A stretch of DNA of 36,819 nt, taken from the NCBI GenBank assembly GCA_019416265.1, contig DXXQ01000249.1, positions 1 to 36,819 on the forward strand, in the 5' to 3' direction. The notes beneath the pieces are model-generated. The model was not told the origin of the DNA and searched no databases. It saw nothing but the letters and a program-made list of their open reading frames with translations. Within the stretch, counting starts at the first letter, position 1. Every line of letters begins with the position of its first letter. A program made the position numbers and the translations under genes. Positions 14,716 through 23,532 of the stretch are shown here, piece after piece. This DNA comes from Clostridiales bacterium. GTDB lineage: Bacteria > Bacillota > Clostridia > Lachnospirales > Lachnospiraceae.

Positions 14716-15558
14716 ATGATAGAATTAGGTAAAAAACAGACGCTGACGGTAGTAAAAACAGTAGATTTCGGTGTATATCTTGCCGAGGACAGGAATGCAG
14801 GCGCAGATAAGCGCGTACTTCTTCCCGGAAAACAGGTTCCGGAAGGAACGAAGGAAGGAGATAAGCTGGAGGTCTTTGTTTATAAAGATTCCCAGGACAG
14901 GCTGATTTCCACTGTGAAGGAGCCTCTTCTTCAGGTGGGCCAGACGGCTGTCCTGAAGGTTGTACAGGTGACGAAAATCGGAGCATTTCTTGACTGGGGA
15001 CTGGAGAAAGACCTTCTTCTTCCTTATCATGAACAGACGTTGAAGGTAAGGGAAGGGGAGGACTGCCTGGTTGCCCTTTATGTAGATAAGAGCGGTCGTC
15101 TGTGCGCCACAATGAAGGTATATAAATATCTTTCCACAAGGACTCCATATGTGATCGGAGATACCGTGAAAGGGCGTGTGTATGAGATCAGTGATAATTT
15201 CGGCGTCTTTGTCGCAGTAGATGATAAATATTCCGCGCTGATTCCGTCAAGAGAGGCAAAGGGAAAATATCGTCCGGGCAAAATTCTGGAGCTTCGCGTT
15301 ACAGAGGTGAAGGAAGACGGAAAGATGAATGTTTCCGACAGAAAGCCGGCATATCAACAGATTAATGAGGATGCGGAATGTGTATTTGAGGTGATCAATG
15401 AATTCGCAGGAGTCCTTCCGTTTGACGATAAGGCATCTCCGGAAGTGATCCAGAGGGAATTCGGTCTTAGCAAAGCCGCTTTTAAAAGGGCAGTAGGTCA
15501 TCTTTTAAAAGAGGGAAAAATAGAGATCAAAGACCGCAGGATCTATGCGAAGAATTAA
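14716..15558 (+). CDS. CvfB-like S1-domain RNA-binding protein
   Basis: This 280-residue protein has three S1-type OB-fold repeats (starting about residues 8, 70 and 145; landmarks VDFGVYLAEDRN, VTKIGAFLDWG and SDNFGVFVAVDD) and a C-terminal winged helix (FGLSKAAFKRAVGHLLKEGKIE). This is the architecture of the CvfB/YitL family of RNA-binding regulators. I chose the ATG at 14716, with GGAG five bases upstream, over a GTG at 14689. It lies 41 bases downstream of the oxidoreductase and 49 upstream of dnaE. Confidence 0.9.
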   Translation: MIELGKKQTLTVVKTVDFGVYLAEDRNAGADKRVLLPGKQVPEGTKEGDKLEVFVYKDSQDRLISTVKEPLLQVGQTAVLKVVQVTKIGAFLDWGLEKDLLLPYHEQTLKVREGEDCLVALYVDKSGRLCATMKVYKYLSTRTPYVIGDTVKGRVYEISDNFGVFVAVDDKYSALIPSREAKGKYRPGKILELRVTEVKEDGKMNVSDRKPAYQQINEDAECVFEVINEFAGVLPFDDKASPEVIQREFGLSKAAFKRAVGHLLKEGKIEIKDRRIYAKN

Positions 15559-15607
15559 TGAATTGTTTACATACTGAGAAAGCACACAGATTAAGAGGAG
15601 ACACGAA

Positions 15608-18600
15608 ATGAATTTTACCCACCTTCATGTCCATACAGAGTACAGTCTGCTGGACGGCTCTAACAAAATTAAAGAATATGTGGCGCGGGTGAAGGAACTT
15701 GGCATGGACAGCGCTGCGATCACAGACCATGGGGTTATGTACGGGGTCATTGATTTTTACCGCGCTGCCAGAGAGGCGGGGATCAATCCGATTCTGGGCT
15801 GCGAAGTCTATGTGGCGCCGGGATCCCGCTTTGACAAGGAGACGGGAACAGGAGAAAGCCGTTATTATCACCTGGTCCTTCTTGCGGAAAATAATCAGGG
15901 TTACGCCAATCTGATGAAAATCGTGTCCAAAGGGTTTGTGGAAGGATTTTACTATAAACCAAGGGTGGATCTGGAGATTCTGGAAAAGTATCACGAGGGA
16001 ATCATTGCTTTGAGCGCCTGCCTGGCGGGAGAGGTTGCCCGGTATCTTTCCAGGGGAATGTACGAGGAAGGAAAAGCGGCTGCTCTGCGCTATCAGAACA
16101 TTTTCGGCAAAGGAAACTTCTTTCTGGAATTGCAGGACCACGGTATTCCGGAACAGCAGACGGTAAATCAGCAGCTTCTTCGTATGCATCAGGAAACGGG
16201 AATCGACCTGGTGGCTACGAACGATGTGCATTATACAACTGCCGAAGACGCAGACCCTCACGACATTCTTCTCTGTCTACAGACCGGCAAAAAGCTGGCG
16301 GACGAGGACAGAATGCGTTATGAGGGCGGCCAGTATTATGTGAAATCACCCCGGGAAATGGAAGGGCTTTTTCCTTATGCCCTTGAGGCTCTGGAAAATA
16401 CACACAGGATTGCACAGCGATGCCATGTGGAGATTGAATTCGGCGTAACCAAGCTTCCCAAATATGATGTTCCCCGGGGATATACCTCCTGGGAATACTT
16501 GAATAAGCTCTGTTTCGACGGACTTGAGGAAAGATATGATTCTGTGACAGACGCTCTGAAGGAACGCCTGACCTATGAGCTGACAACGATCAAAAACATG
16601 GGTTATGTGGATTATTTCCTTATTGTCTGGGATTTCATCAAATACGCCCGGGATAACGGAATTATGGTAGGACCGGGACGAGGCTCCGCAGCGGGAAGCC
16701 TGGTAGCCTATACACTGGGGATCACCCAGCTTGATCCTATTAAATACGATCTGCTGTTTGAGCGTTTCCTGAATCCGGAGCGAGTTTCCATGCCTGATAT
16801 TGATGTGGATTTCTGCTTTGAACGGCGTCAGGAGGTTATTGACTACGTCAGGAGGAAATACGGAAACGACTGTGTGGTTCAGATCGTAACCTTCGGTACT
16901 CTGGCTGCCCGCGGTGTGATCCGGGATGTGGGGCGTGTTCTTGATATGCCCTATGCCCAGGTGGATACCATTGCAAAAATGATCCCTCAGGAACTTAATA
17001 TCACCATTGACAAAGCGCTGACAATGAATCCGGAGCTTCGCAAGGCTTATGAGGAACAGGAGGATGTCCGCTATCTCATAGACAATGCGAAACGTCTGGA
17101 AGGACTGCCGAGGCATACTTCCATGCATGCGGCAGGAGTAGTCATCAGCCAGAAAGACGTATCGGAATACGTACCCCTTTCCAGAGCCTCCGACGGCTCC
17201 ATCGTAACGCAGTTCACCATGACTACGCTGGAGGAACTGGGACTTCTGAAAATGGACTTTCTGGGACTTCGTACCCTTACTGTGATCCGGGATGCCGTAA
17301 ATCTGATCAGAAAAGATTACGGTGTGGAATTAAATATGCAGAAGCTCGATTATGCGGACAAAAAAGTGCTGGATTCTCTTGGAACGGGAAAGACAGACGG
17401 TGTGTTCCAGCTTGAAAGCGCCGGAATGAAGAATTTCATGAAGGAGCTGAAGCCTCAGAATTTCGAGGATATCATTGCCGGAATCTCTCTGTACCGTCCG
17501 GGACCGATGGACTTCATTCCCCAGTATATCCGGGGAAAAAACCGTCCCGATACCATTCGGTATGACTGCCCTCAGCTTGAGCCGATCCTGACTCCGACTT
17601 ACGGATGTATTGTTTATCAGGAGCAGGTTATGCAGATCGTCCGGAATCTGGCGGGGTATACCCTGGGACGAAGCGATCTGGTACGCCGTGCCATGTCCAA
17701 GAAGAAAGCTTCCGTTATGGAAAAAGAGCGCCAGAACTTCGTTTACGGTAATGAAGAGGAAGGCGTTCCGGGCTGTATTGCAAATGGGATTTCAGAGCAG
17801 ACAGCCAATAAGATTTATGACGATATGACAGATTTCGCGAAATATGCGTTTAACAAATCCCACGCGGCTGCCTATGCCCTTGTGGCATATCAGACTGCAT
17901 TTCTGAAATATTATTATCCGGTACAGTTTATGGCTGCGCTGATGACATCCGTAATAGAAATGCCCAACAAGGTGGCGGAATATATCCTTGTCTGCCGCCA
18001 GATGGGAATTAAGATCCTGCCTCCGGATATCAATGTGGGAACATATGGATTTTCTACAGATAACGGCGCCATCCGTTACGGTCTGTCTGCGATTAAGAGC
18101 GTGGGACGCCCCGTCATCGAGGCTCTGGTAAGGGAGCGCGGAGAAAACGGTGAATACCGTTCCCTGAAGGACTTCATTGAGCGCAATATTGACCAGATCA
18201 ATAAAAGAGCCATTGAAAACTTTATCAAAGCAGGAGCCCTCGACTGTCTGGAAGGAAACCGCCATCAGAAGATGATTGTTTTTTCCCAGATCACGGACAG
18301 CGTGAACCAGGAGAAAAAGCATACAATGGCAGGACAGCTCAGCCTTTTTGACATTGTAAGTGAAGAGGATAAAAAAGACTTTGAGATCCGAATGCCCAAT
18401 GTGCCGGAATTTGACAAGGAGCAGATCCTTTCCTACGAAAAAGAAGTTCTGGGGATTTATTTAAGCGGTCATCCCCTGGAAAAATATCGGGCAATGATGG
18501 ATAAGATAATATCTGCCAGAACCACAGATTTTCAGCCGGATGAGGAGACAGGACTTCCAAGGGTGACAGACGGACAGAAGGTGATCATAGGCGGAATGAT

Positions 18601-19075
18601 CACGGATAAAACCATTAAATATACAAAGAATAATAAGGTTATGGCGTTCCTTACCGTGGAGGACCTTGTGGGAACAGTGGAGGTCGTTGTTTTTCCCAGG
18701 GACTTCGAAAAAAATCAGAGTATGCTGGATGAGGATAACCGTGTATTTCTCCAGGGAAGAGTTTCGGCAGAGGATGATAAAGCAAGCAAGCTGATCCTGG
18801 AAAAAATGCGGAAATTCGACGATGTTCCCCGTGAATTATGGATACAGTTTGCAAATAAAGAGGAATACAGCCGGAAAGAACAGGAGCTTTTTCAGGATCT
18901 CCTGCAGTCTCCGGGAAACAGCAGTGTGGTGATTTTCCTGAGAGATGTGAAAGCCATGAAGAAACTGCCGATGAGCTTTCAGGTGAGTCTTGAAGATTCC
19001 TGGATTGCTTACATGAGTGAAAAATATGGGGAATCCAATGTTAAAATTGTGGAAAGAGTATTGAAAAACCTATGA
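15608..19075 (+). CDS. dnaE: DNA polymerase III subunit alpha (DnaE type)
   Basis: This 1155-residue C-family replicative polymerase works in the replisome. An N-terminal PHP domain opens with THLHVHTEYSLLDGSNKIKE and contains AAITDHGVMYG. The palm holds GPGRGSAAGSLVAY, the catalytic MPDIDVDFCFERR (about residue 400) and LLKMDFLGLRTLT. The finger region has SLYRPGPMDFIPQYI and YGCIVYQEQVMQI. A helix-hairpin-helix region and a C-terminal OB domain (IIGGMITDKTIKYTKNNKVM) complete it. No 3'-5' exonuclease domain is inserted, so it is not PolC, which normally coexists in Clostridia. GAGGAG precedes the ATG. No T-run terminator separates it from pfkA. Confidence 0.97.
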   Translation: MNFTHLHVHTEYSLLDGSNKIKEYVARVKELGMDSAAITDHGVMYGVIDFYRAAREAGINPILGCEVYVAPGSRFDKETGTGESRYYHLVLLAENNQGYANLMKIVSKGFVEGFYYKPRVDLEILEKYHEGIIALSACLAGEVARYLSRGMYEEGKAAALRYQNIFGKGNFFLELQDHGIPEQQTVNQQLLRMHQETGIDLVATNDVHYTTAEDADPHDILLCLQTGKKLADEDRMRYEGGQYYVKSPREMEGLFPYALEALENTHRIAQRCHVEIEFGVTKLPKYDVPRGYTSWEYLNKLCFDGLEERYDSVTDALKERLTYELTTIKNMGYVDYFLIVWDFIKYARDNGIMVGPGRGSAAGSLVAYTLGITQLDPIKYDLLFERFLNPERVSMPDIDVDFCFERRQEVIDYVRRKYGNDCVVQIVTFGTLAARGVIRDVGRVLDMPYAQVDTIAKMIPQELNITIDKALTMNPELRKAYEEQEDVRYLIDNAKRLEGLPRHTSMHAAGVVISQKDVSEYVPLSRASDGSIVTQFTMTTLEELGLLKMDFLGLRTLTVIRDAVNLIRKDYGVELNMQKLDYADKKVLDSLGTGKTDGVFQLESAGMKNFMKELKPQNFEDIIAGISLYRPGPMDFIPQYIRGKNRPDTIRYDCPQLEPILTPTYGCIVYQEQVMQIVRNLAGYTLGRSDLVRRAMSKKKASVMEKERQNFVYGNEEEGVPGCIANGISEQTANKIYDDMTDFAKYAFNKSHAAAYALVAYQTAFLKYYYPVQFMAALMTSVIEMPNKVAEYILVCRQMGIKILPPDINVGTYGFSTDNGAIRYGLSAIKSVGRPVIEALVRERGENGEYRSLKDFIERNIDQINKRAIENFIKAGALDCLEGNRHQKMIVFSQITDSVNQEKKHTMAGQLSLFDIVSEEDKKDFEIRMPNVPEFDKEQILSYEKEVLGIYLSGHPLEKYRAMMDKIISARTTDFQPDEETGLPRVTDGQKVIIGGMITDKTIKYTKNNKVMAFLTVEDLVGTVEVVVFPRDFEKNQSMLDEDNRVFLQGRVSAEDDKASKLILEKMRKFDDVPRELWIQFANKEEYSRKEQELFQDLLQSPGNSSVVIFLRDVKAMKKLPMSFQVSLEDSWIAYMSEKYGESNVKIVERVLKNL

Positions 19076-19085
19076 AAATGCTATA

Positions 19086-19154
19086 AACTATATGCGAATA
19101 TGTGTATAGTGGTAACTGTTTGCAGTATTTTGCCGCAAACGGTAACGTATAGTT
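19086..19154 (+). promoter_or_regulatory. dyad-rich leader upstream of pfkA
   Basis: The dnaE-pfkA gap contains nested inverted repeats: AACTATA (19086-19092) with TATAGTT (19148-19154), and GTTTGC (19118-19123) with GCAAAC (19135-19140), the latter flanked by two copies of GGTAAC (19111-19116, 19141-19146). TATAGT at 19105-19110 offers an alternative partner for the first arm. No T-run follows, so it is not a simple terminator. It may be an RNA leader or an operator. A weak promoter (TTGAAA 19062, TAAACT 19084) lies just upstream. Confidence 0.45.
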
Positions 19155-19182
19155 AGTTTCGTATAAGATGGAGGAAATTATT

Positions 19183-20181
19183 ATGGCTGATAACAAGATT
19201 AAGACCATTGGTGTACTTACCAGCGGTGGAGACGCACCGGGAATGAACGCTGCGATCCGTGCAGTAGTCAGACGAGGATTGAGCAGCGGTCTTAATGTAA
19301 AAGGAATACTGAAAGGCTACAACGGCTTATTAAATGAAGAAATCATTGATATGACTGCCAAAGATGTTTCTGACACAATTGAACGAGGCGGTACAGTTCT
19401 TTATACTGCCCGCTGTGCAGAGTTCCGTACAGAAGACGGACAGAAACGCGGCGCTGAGATCTGTAAAAAACACGGCATTGACGGTCTGGTTGTTATCGGC
19501 GGCGACGGTTCCTTTGCAGGAGCGCAGAAGCTGGCGAACCTGGGTATTAACACCATCGGTGTTCCGGGAACCATCGACCTTGATATTGCATGTACAGAAT
19601 ATACCATCGGTTTTGATACCGCTGTAAATACAGCGATGGAAGCAATCGACAAGGTTCGTGATACATCCACATCCCATGAGCGATGCAGTATTATCGAGGT
19701 TATGGGACGTCATGCAGGTTATCTTGCCCTGTGGTGCGGTATTGCCAACGGAGCAGAGGATATCCTGATTCCTGAGAAATATGAATACGATGAGCAGAAG
19801 CTGATCAATAACATCATCGAGAGCCGTAAAAAAGGCAAGAAACATCACATCATTATCAATGCGGAGGGTATCGGCCATTCTGAAGCTATGGCGAAACGTC
19901 TGGAAGCCGCAACAGGTATCGAGACACGAGCTACAATCCTCGGACACATGCAGCGAGGCGGAAGCCCTACATGTAAAGACCGTGTATATGCATCTATGAT
20001 GGGTGCAATGGCTGTAGATCTTCTTGTTGCAGGAAAGACCTGCCGCGTAGTTGGATACCGTCACGGTGAATTCGTGGATTTCGATATCAACGAAGCACTT
20101 GCAATGAAGAAAAACGTTTCTGATTATATGTGGGAGGTTTGCAATTCCCTTTCCCATAATTACAATAAAAATACAAAATAA
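19183..20181 (+). CDS. pfkA: ATP-dependent 6-phosphofructokinase
   Basis: This 332-residue glycolytic enzyme phosphorylates fructose 6-phosphate with ATP. Motifs are TSGGDAPGMNAAIRAVVR, VIGGDGSFAGAQ, PGTIDLDI, TSTSHERCSIIEVMGRHAGYLA and LGHMQRGGSPT. The Gly after GGD and the Gly in PGTID mark the ATP-using rather than the pyrophosphate-using type. The usual TIDND reads TIDLD: both catalytic aspartates are kept and the Asn between them is Leu. I chose the ATG at 19183, because GGAGG lies eight bases upstream; an ATG at 19168 contains that ribosome site. The stop overlaps the ktrB start by one base. Confidence 0.96.
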   Translation: MADNKIKTIGVLTSGGDAPGMNAAIRAVVRRGLSSGLNVKGILKGYNGLLNEEIIDMTAKDVSDTIERGGTVLYTARCAEFRTEDGQKRGAEICKKHGIDGLVVIGGDGSFAGAQKLANLGINTIGVPGTIDLDIACTEYTIGFDTAVNTAMEAIDKVRDTSTSHERCSIIEVMGRHAGYLALWCGIANGAEDILIPEKYEYDEQKLINNIIESRKKGKKHHIIINAEGIGHSEAMAKRLEAATGIETRATILGHMQRGGSPTCKDRVYASMMGAMAVDLLVAGKTCRVVGYRHGEFVDFDINEALAMKKNVSDYMWEVCNSLSHNYNKNTK

Positions 20182-21575
20182 TGAAATTAAAAAAGCAGTT
20201 AAAACACAGACTGCATGAACTGAATACTGCTCAGATAATTGCCCTCGGTTTTGCGGGGGTGATTTTCGTAGGAGGACTGATTTTGTGGTTGCCGTTCTGC
20301 GCTGCACCGGGACAGGCAACGTCTTTTTCGGATGCAATGTTTACGGCAGCCACAAGTGTCTGTGTGACAGGTCTTGTCACAGTGACTACAGCCACCCACT
20401 GGAGTATGGCAGGTAAAGCGGTCATCCTTCTCCTGATTCAGATAGGAGGAATCGGACTGATCGCCCTTGCAAGTATCATCTTTGTCGGCCTGCGTAAAAA
20501 AATATCACTGAGAAACCGCCGTATGATCCAGGAGTCCTACAATCTGGATAAAATGAGCGGGATGGTAAATGTAGTAAGAAAGGTGATTGTCTGTGTGCTT
20601 GGTGCGGAAGCCATAGGGGCAGTTTTATATTCCTTTTGTTTCATTCCGGAATTCGGTGTGGCAGGAGGGATATGGAGATCTGTATTTACATCGGTATCTG
20701 CATTCTGCAACGCGGGAATCGACCTTTTCGGAGACAACAGTCTTGCGGGATATGTGGAAAATCCCCTTGTGAATTTTACCACAATGGGACTGATCATTAT
20801 GGCAGGACTGGGCTTCACGGTATGGTGGGATATCTGGGGCGGTCTTCGTAAGATTTTTAAACGGGAAATGCCGGCTGGAAGACTGTACAAAAATCTCCGG
20901 CTCCACAGTAAGATCGTTCTTACCATGACTGGAATTCTTGTGGCAGGAGGCGCTCTTCTGATCCTTCTGTTTGATTTTAACAATCCGGAAAGCCTTGGAA
21001 AGCTTCCCTTTGGGTCGAAGGTCATGGCAGCGCTGTTTCAGTCTGTAACCACGAGAACGGCGGGATTTTTCACCATAGCACAGGATAAATTTTCCAGCGC
21101 ATCTGTGCTGCTGTGCCTGTTTCTCATGTTTGTAGGCGGTTCCCCCATGGGAACGGCAGGCGGTGTGAAAACCACCTCACTGGCAGTCCTTGTTCTCAGC
21201 CTGAAGGCGAATCTGCTGGGAAAAAAGGATGTGGAGGTATATAACAGGAGAGTGAGGGAAAGCTATCTGCGTTCTGCGGTAGTGGTCGTGTGTATGGGCT
21301 TTACTGTCTTGATTGTGATGACGGTTCTTCTGTGCGTGGCTATGCCCGGAGTTCCTTTGATTGATGTGCTGTACGAAATGACATCTGCAATTGCGACAGT
21401 AGGACTTTCCAGAGGGCTTACGCCCGATTTGAACACAGTGGGGAAATGGATCGTTATCCTCACCATGTATCTGGGAAGGATCGGCCCGCTGACCCTGGGA
21501 GCGGCAGTTGTTGTTCGGGCACAGAAGCGTCCGGATAATTCACATCTGGCAGAAGAAGACGTTATGATAGGATAG
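20181..21575 (+). CDS. ktrB: Ktr/Trk potassium transporter, membrane subunit
   Basis: This 464-residue K+ channel-like transporter (TrkH/KtrB/HKT superfamily) has four M1-P-M2 repeats. The four P-loop filter glycines are visible in SVCVTGLVTV, AFCNAGIDLF, TTRTAGFFTI and ATVGLSRGL. GGSPMGTAGGVKTT is another family signature. The start codon overlaps the pfkA stop (TAATG) and has no clear ribosome site, so translation probably depends on coupling to pfkA. The next gene is the regulatory subunit ktrA, 49 bases downstream. Together they import K+, often coupled to Na+. Confidence 0.93.
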   Translation: MKLKKQLKHRLHELNTAQIIALGFAGVIFVGGLILWLPFCAAPGQATSFSDAMFTAATSVCVTGLVTVTTATHWSMAGKAVILLLIQIGGIGLIALASIIFVGLRKKISLRNRRMIQESYNLDKMSGMVNVVRKVIVCVLGAEAIGAVLYSFCFIPEFGVAGGIWRSVFTSVSAFCNAGIDLFGDNSLAGYVENPLVNFTTMGLIIMAGLGFTVWWDIWGGLRKIFKREMPAGRLYKNLRLHSKIVLTMTGILVAGGALLILLFDFNNPESLGKLPFGSKVMAALFQSVTTRTAGFFTIAQDKFSSASVLLCLFLMFVGGSPMGTAGGVKTTSLAVLVLSLKANLLGKKDVEVYNRRVRESYLRSAVVVVCMGFTVLIVMTVLLCVAMPGVPLIDVLYEMTSAIATVGLSRGLTPDLNTVGKWIVILTMYLGRIGPLTLGAAVVVRAQKRPDNSHLAEEDVMIG

Positions 21576-21624
21576 AGTCAGGAGGGCGGTCCAGGAAAAC
21601 CCGCTTTCCTGCAGGAGGAAGAAT

Positions 21625-22278
21625 ATGAAAGACAAGTCATACGCAGTCATTGGACTTGGACAGTTCGGTATGACCCTTGCGCTCACTCTGGCAGAGGCGA
21701 ACTGCGATGTACTGGTAATTGACGACACAGAAGAAAATATCCAGGACATTGCGGAAAAAGTCACCTATGCTGTCAAGGCAGACGTAAGGGAACCCGGGGC
21801 GCTGAAAGCCCTTGGCGTACAGAATGTAGATGTGGTCGTTGTGGCAGTGGCGGAGAACATGGAGGCAAGTATTACAGCCACCATGCAGGCGAAGGAGCTT
21901 GGCGTTCCTTTTGTTATGGCCAAGGCGATGAACTCTCTTCACGGAAGGATCCTCAGTAAGATAGGAGCAGACCGGGTGATTTATCCGGAACAGTCCATGG
22001 GAATCCGCGTGGCAAAGAATCTTTTGTCCAGCGGTTTTGTGGATCTGTTTGAGCTTTCCTCTGATTTCAGTATGGCGGAATTTCTGATTCCGGAGGAATG
22101 GGTAGGAAAGCGTCTGGCAGATTTAAAGATCCGTGAGAAATACAATATCAATCTGATCGGTATGAAGTATGGAGACGAGGTCAATATCAATCTGAAACCG
22201 GATGTGGTGTTCCAGCCTGGCTGTACAGTGATTGCAATAGGAAAAAATAAGGATCTGAATAGAGTTTCCGAAAAATGA
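21625..22278 (+). CDS. ktrA: Ktr/Trk potassium transporter, RCK regulatory subunit
   Basis: This 217-residue cytoplasmic ring-forming subunit gates KtrB. An N-terminal RCK_N Rossmann domain has AVIGLGQFGMTLALTLAE and, after the second strand, VIDDTEENI (acidic end that binds the nucleotide ribose). A C-terminal RCK_C domain (about 135-217) has LADLKIREKYNINLIGM. The family binds ATP/ADP in the N-domain and often c-di-AMP in the C-domain; the second point is not provable here. AGGAGGAAGAAT precedes the ATG. Confidence 0.93.
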   Translation: MKDKSYAVIGLGQFGMTLALTLAEANCDVLVIDDTEENIQDIAEKVTYAVKADVREPGALKALGVQNVDVVVVAVAENMEASITATMQAKELGVPFVMAKAMNSLHGRILSKIGADRVIYPEQSMGIRVAKNLLSSGFVDLFELSSDFSMAEFLIPEEWVGKRLADLKIREKYNINLIGMKYGDEVNINLKPDVVFQPGCTVIAIGKNKDLNRVSEK

Positions 22279-22290
22279 GGATAAATATAT

Positions 22291-23067
22291 ATGATTACCA
22301 GTGTAAATAACGGACAGGTAAAAAATATCATACAGCTCAATCAGAAAACAAAAGCCCGCAGAGAACAAGGGCTTTTTGTTGCAGAAGGGCGTAAAATGTT
22401 TGGGGAGGCTCCCAGAGACTGGATTGTCAAAGTCTATGTCTCCGAAGCCCTTTCAGGGGATGAGGAGCTGATGAAAGAAGTGGACGCTCTGCCTCATGAA
22501 ATCGTGGAGGATCATGTGTTCCGCCAGATGAGCGATACCCAGACCCCCCAGGGAATCCTGACGGTACTGAAAAAACCTGTTTATACGATGGAAGATATTC
22601 TGAAAGGCGAGAATCCCCTTCTCATGGTACTTGAGGATCTTCAGGATCCCGGAAATGCAGGAACCATTTTAAGAACCGGAGAGGGAGCAGGAGTCAGCGG
22701 AGTCATATTGACAAAAACCTGTGTGGATATCACCAATCCGAAAGTAATTCGTTCCACAATGGGGTCAATTTACAGAATGCCTTTTCTATATGTGGAAAAT
22801 GTGTTATCATTGAAACAGCAACTTGCAGAAAAAAATGTCCGTACATTTGCGGCACACTTAAAGGGAAAAAATTCTTATGACAAAGAATCCTACACAGGTG
22901 GAACTGCCTTCTTTATCGGGAATGAAGGTAAGGGTCTTACCGGGGAAGCTGCCGACGCAGCAGACTGTCTGATAAGAATTCCCATGTGCGGACAGGTAGA
23001 ATCACTCAATGCCGCTATGGCAGCGGGGATTCTCATGTATGAGGCAGCGCGGCAGCGCCGCCTATGA
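22291..23067 (+). CDS. TrmH/RlmB-like rRNA 2'-O-methyltransferase
   Basis: This is a 258-residue SPOUT methyltransferase. The N-terminal substrate-binding domain starts with KNIIQLNQKTKARREQGLFV and EGRKMF. The catalytic motifs are LEDLQDPGNAGTILRTGEGAG, FIGNEGKGL and IPMCGQVESLNAAMAAGIL. This order and length fit the RlmB/TsnR-like branch acting on 23S rRNA. The exact target is not readable. It starts 13 bases after ktrA with a modest GAGG site, and the nfeD gene begins 20 bases after its end. Confidence 0.92.
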   Translation: MITSVNNGQVKNIIQLNQKTKARREQGLFVAEGRKMFGEAPRDWIVKVYVSEALSGDEELMKEVDALPHEIVEDHVFRQMSDTQTPQGILTVLKKPVYTMEDILKGENPLLMVLEDLQDPGNAGTILRTGEGAGVSGVILTKTCVDITNPKVIRSTMGSIYRMPFLYVENVLSLKQQLAEKNVRTFAAHLKGKNSYDKESYTGGTAFFIGNEGKGLTGEAADAADCLIRIPMCGQVESLNAAMAAGILMYEAARQRRL

Positions 23068-23086
23068 CCCGGAAAGGGGGAGTTTC

Positions 23087-23530
23087 ATGGAAATGAATCC
23101 TATGATCTGGCTTGGACTGCTGGCTGTACTTCTTATAGTCGAAGCAGTTACAGCAGGGCTTACGACGATCTGGTTTGCAGGCGGCGCTCTGATAGCGGCG
23201 ATCGCAGCCTGGATGGGCGCAGGCGTACTGGCACAGATTGTGCTGTTTCTGGCAGTTTCCGGTGTGCTTCTTGTCTTTACCAGACCATTGGCTGTGAAAT
23301 ATCTGAATAAAGACAAAGTTGCCACCAACGCAAACAGCCTGATCGGAAAAAAAGCGGTCGTCACCATAGACATCGATAACCTTGCCCAGACAGGACAGGT
23401 TCTTATCAATGATGTTGAGTGGACGGCAAGGACCTCTGACGACAGTCAGAAGATTTCGAAGGGCGCCGTAGTGGAAATCAAGGAGATCCGCGGCGTGAAG
23501 CTTATTGTGGAAAAGAAAAAGGAGGCTTAG
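23087..23530 (+). CDS. NfeD-family membrane protein
   Basis: This 147-residue protein has two or three N-terminal membrane helices (WLGLLAVLLIVEAVTAG, TIWFAGGALIAAIAAWMG, QIVLFLAVSGVLLVF) and a C-terminal OB-fold domain (NSLIGKKAVVTIDIDN ... GAVVEIKEIRGVKLIV). This is the short NfeD1b-type architecture. The ATG at 23087 follows AAAGGGGGAG. An upstream in-frame start would overlap the methyltransferase. It is two bases from the SPFH gene, the classic NfeD-stomatin pair in which the OB domain partners with the SPFH oligomer. Confidence 0.93.
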   Translation: MEMNPMIWLGLLAVLLIVEAVTAGLTTIWFAGGALIAAIAAWMGAGVLAQIVLFLAVSGVLLVFTRPLAVKYLNKDKVATNANSLIGKKAVVTIDIDNLAQTGQVLINDVEWTARTSDDSQKISKGAVVEIKEIRGVKLIVEKKKEA

Positions 23531-23532
23531 TT

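Noticed and set aside
16346..17128. 260-codon open frame on the minus strand inside dnaE
   Set aside because: It is antisense to a clear DnaE core, has no ribosome site and its translation has no recognisable family.
19330..20337. 335-codon open frame on the minus strand across pfkA
   Set aside because: It lies opposite conserved PfkA motifs and its Cys/His-rich translation reflects the codon use of the plus-strand gene.
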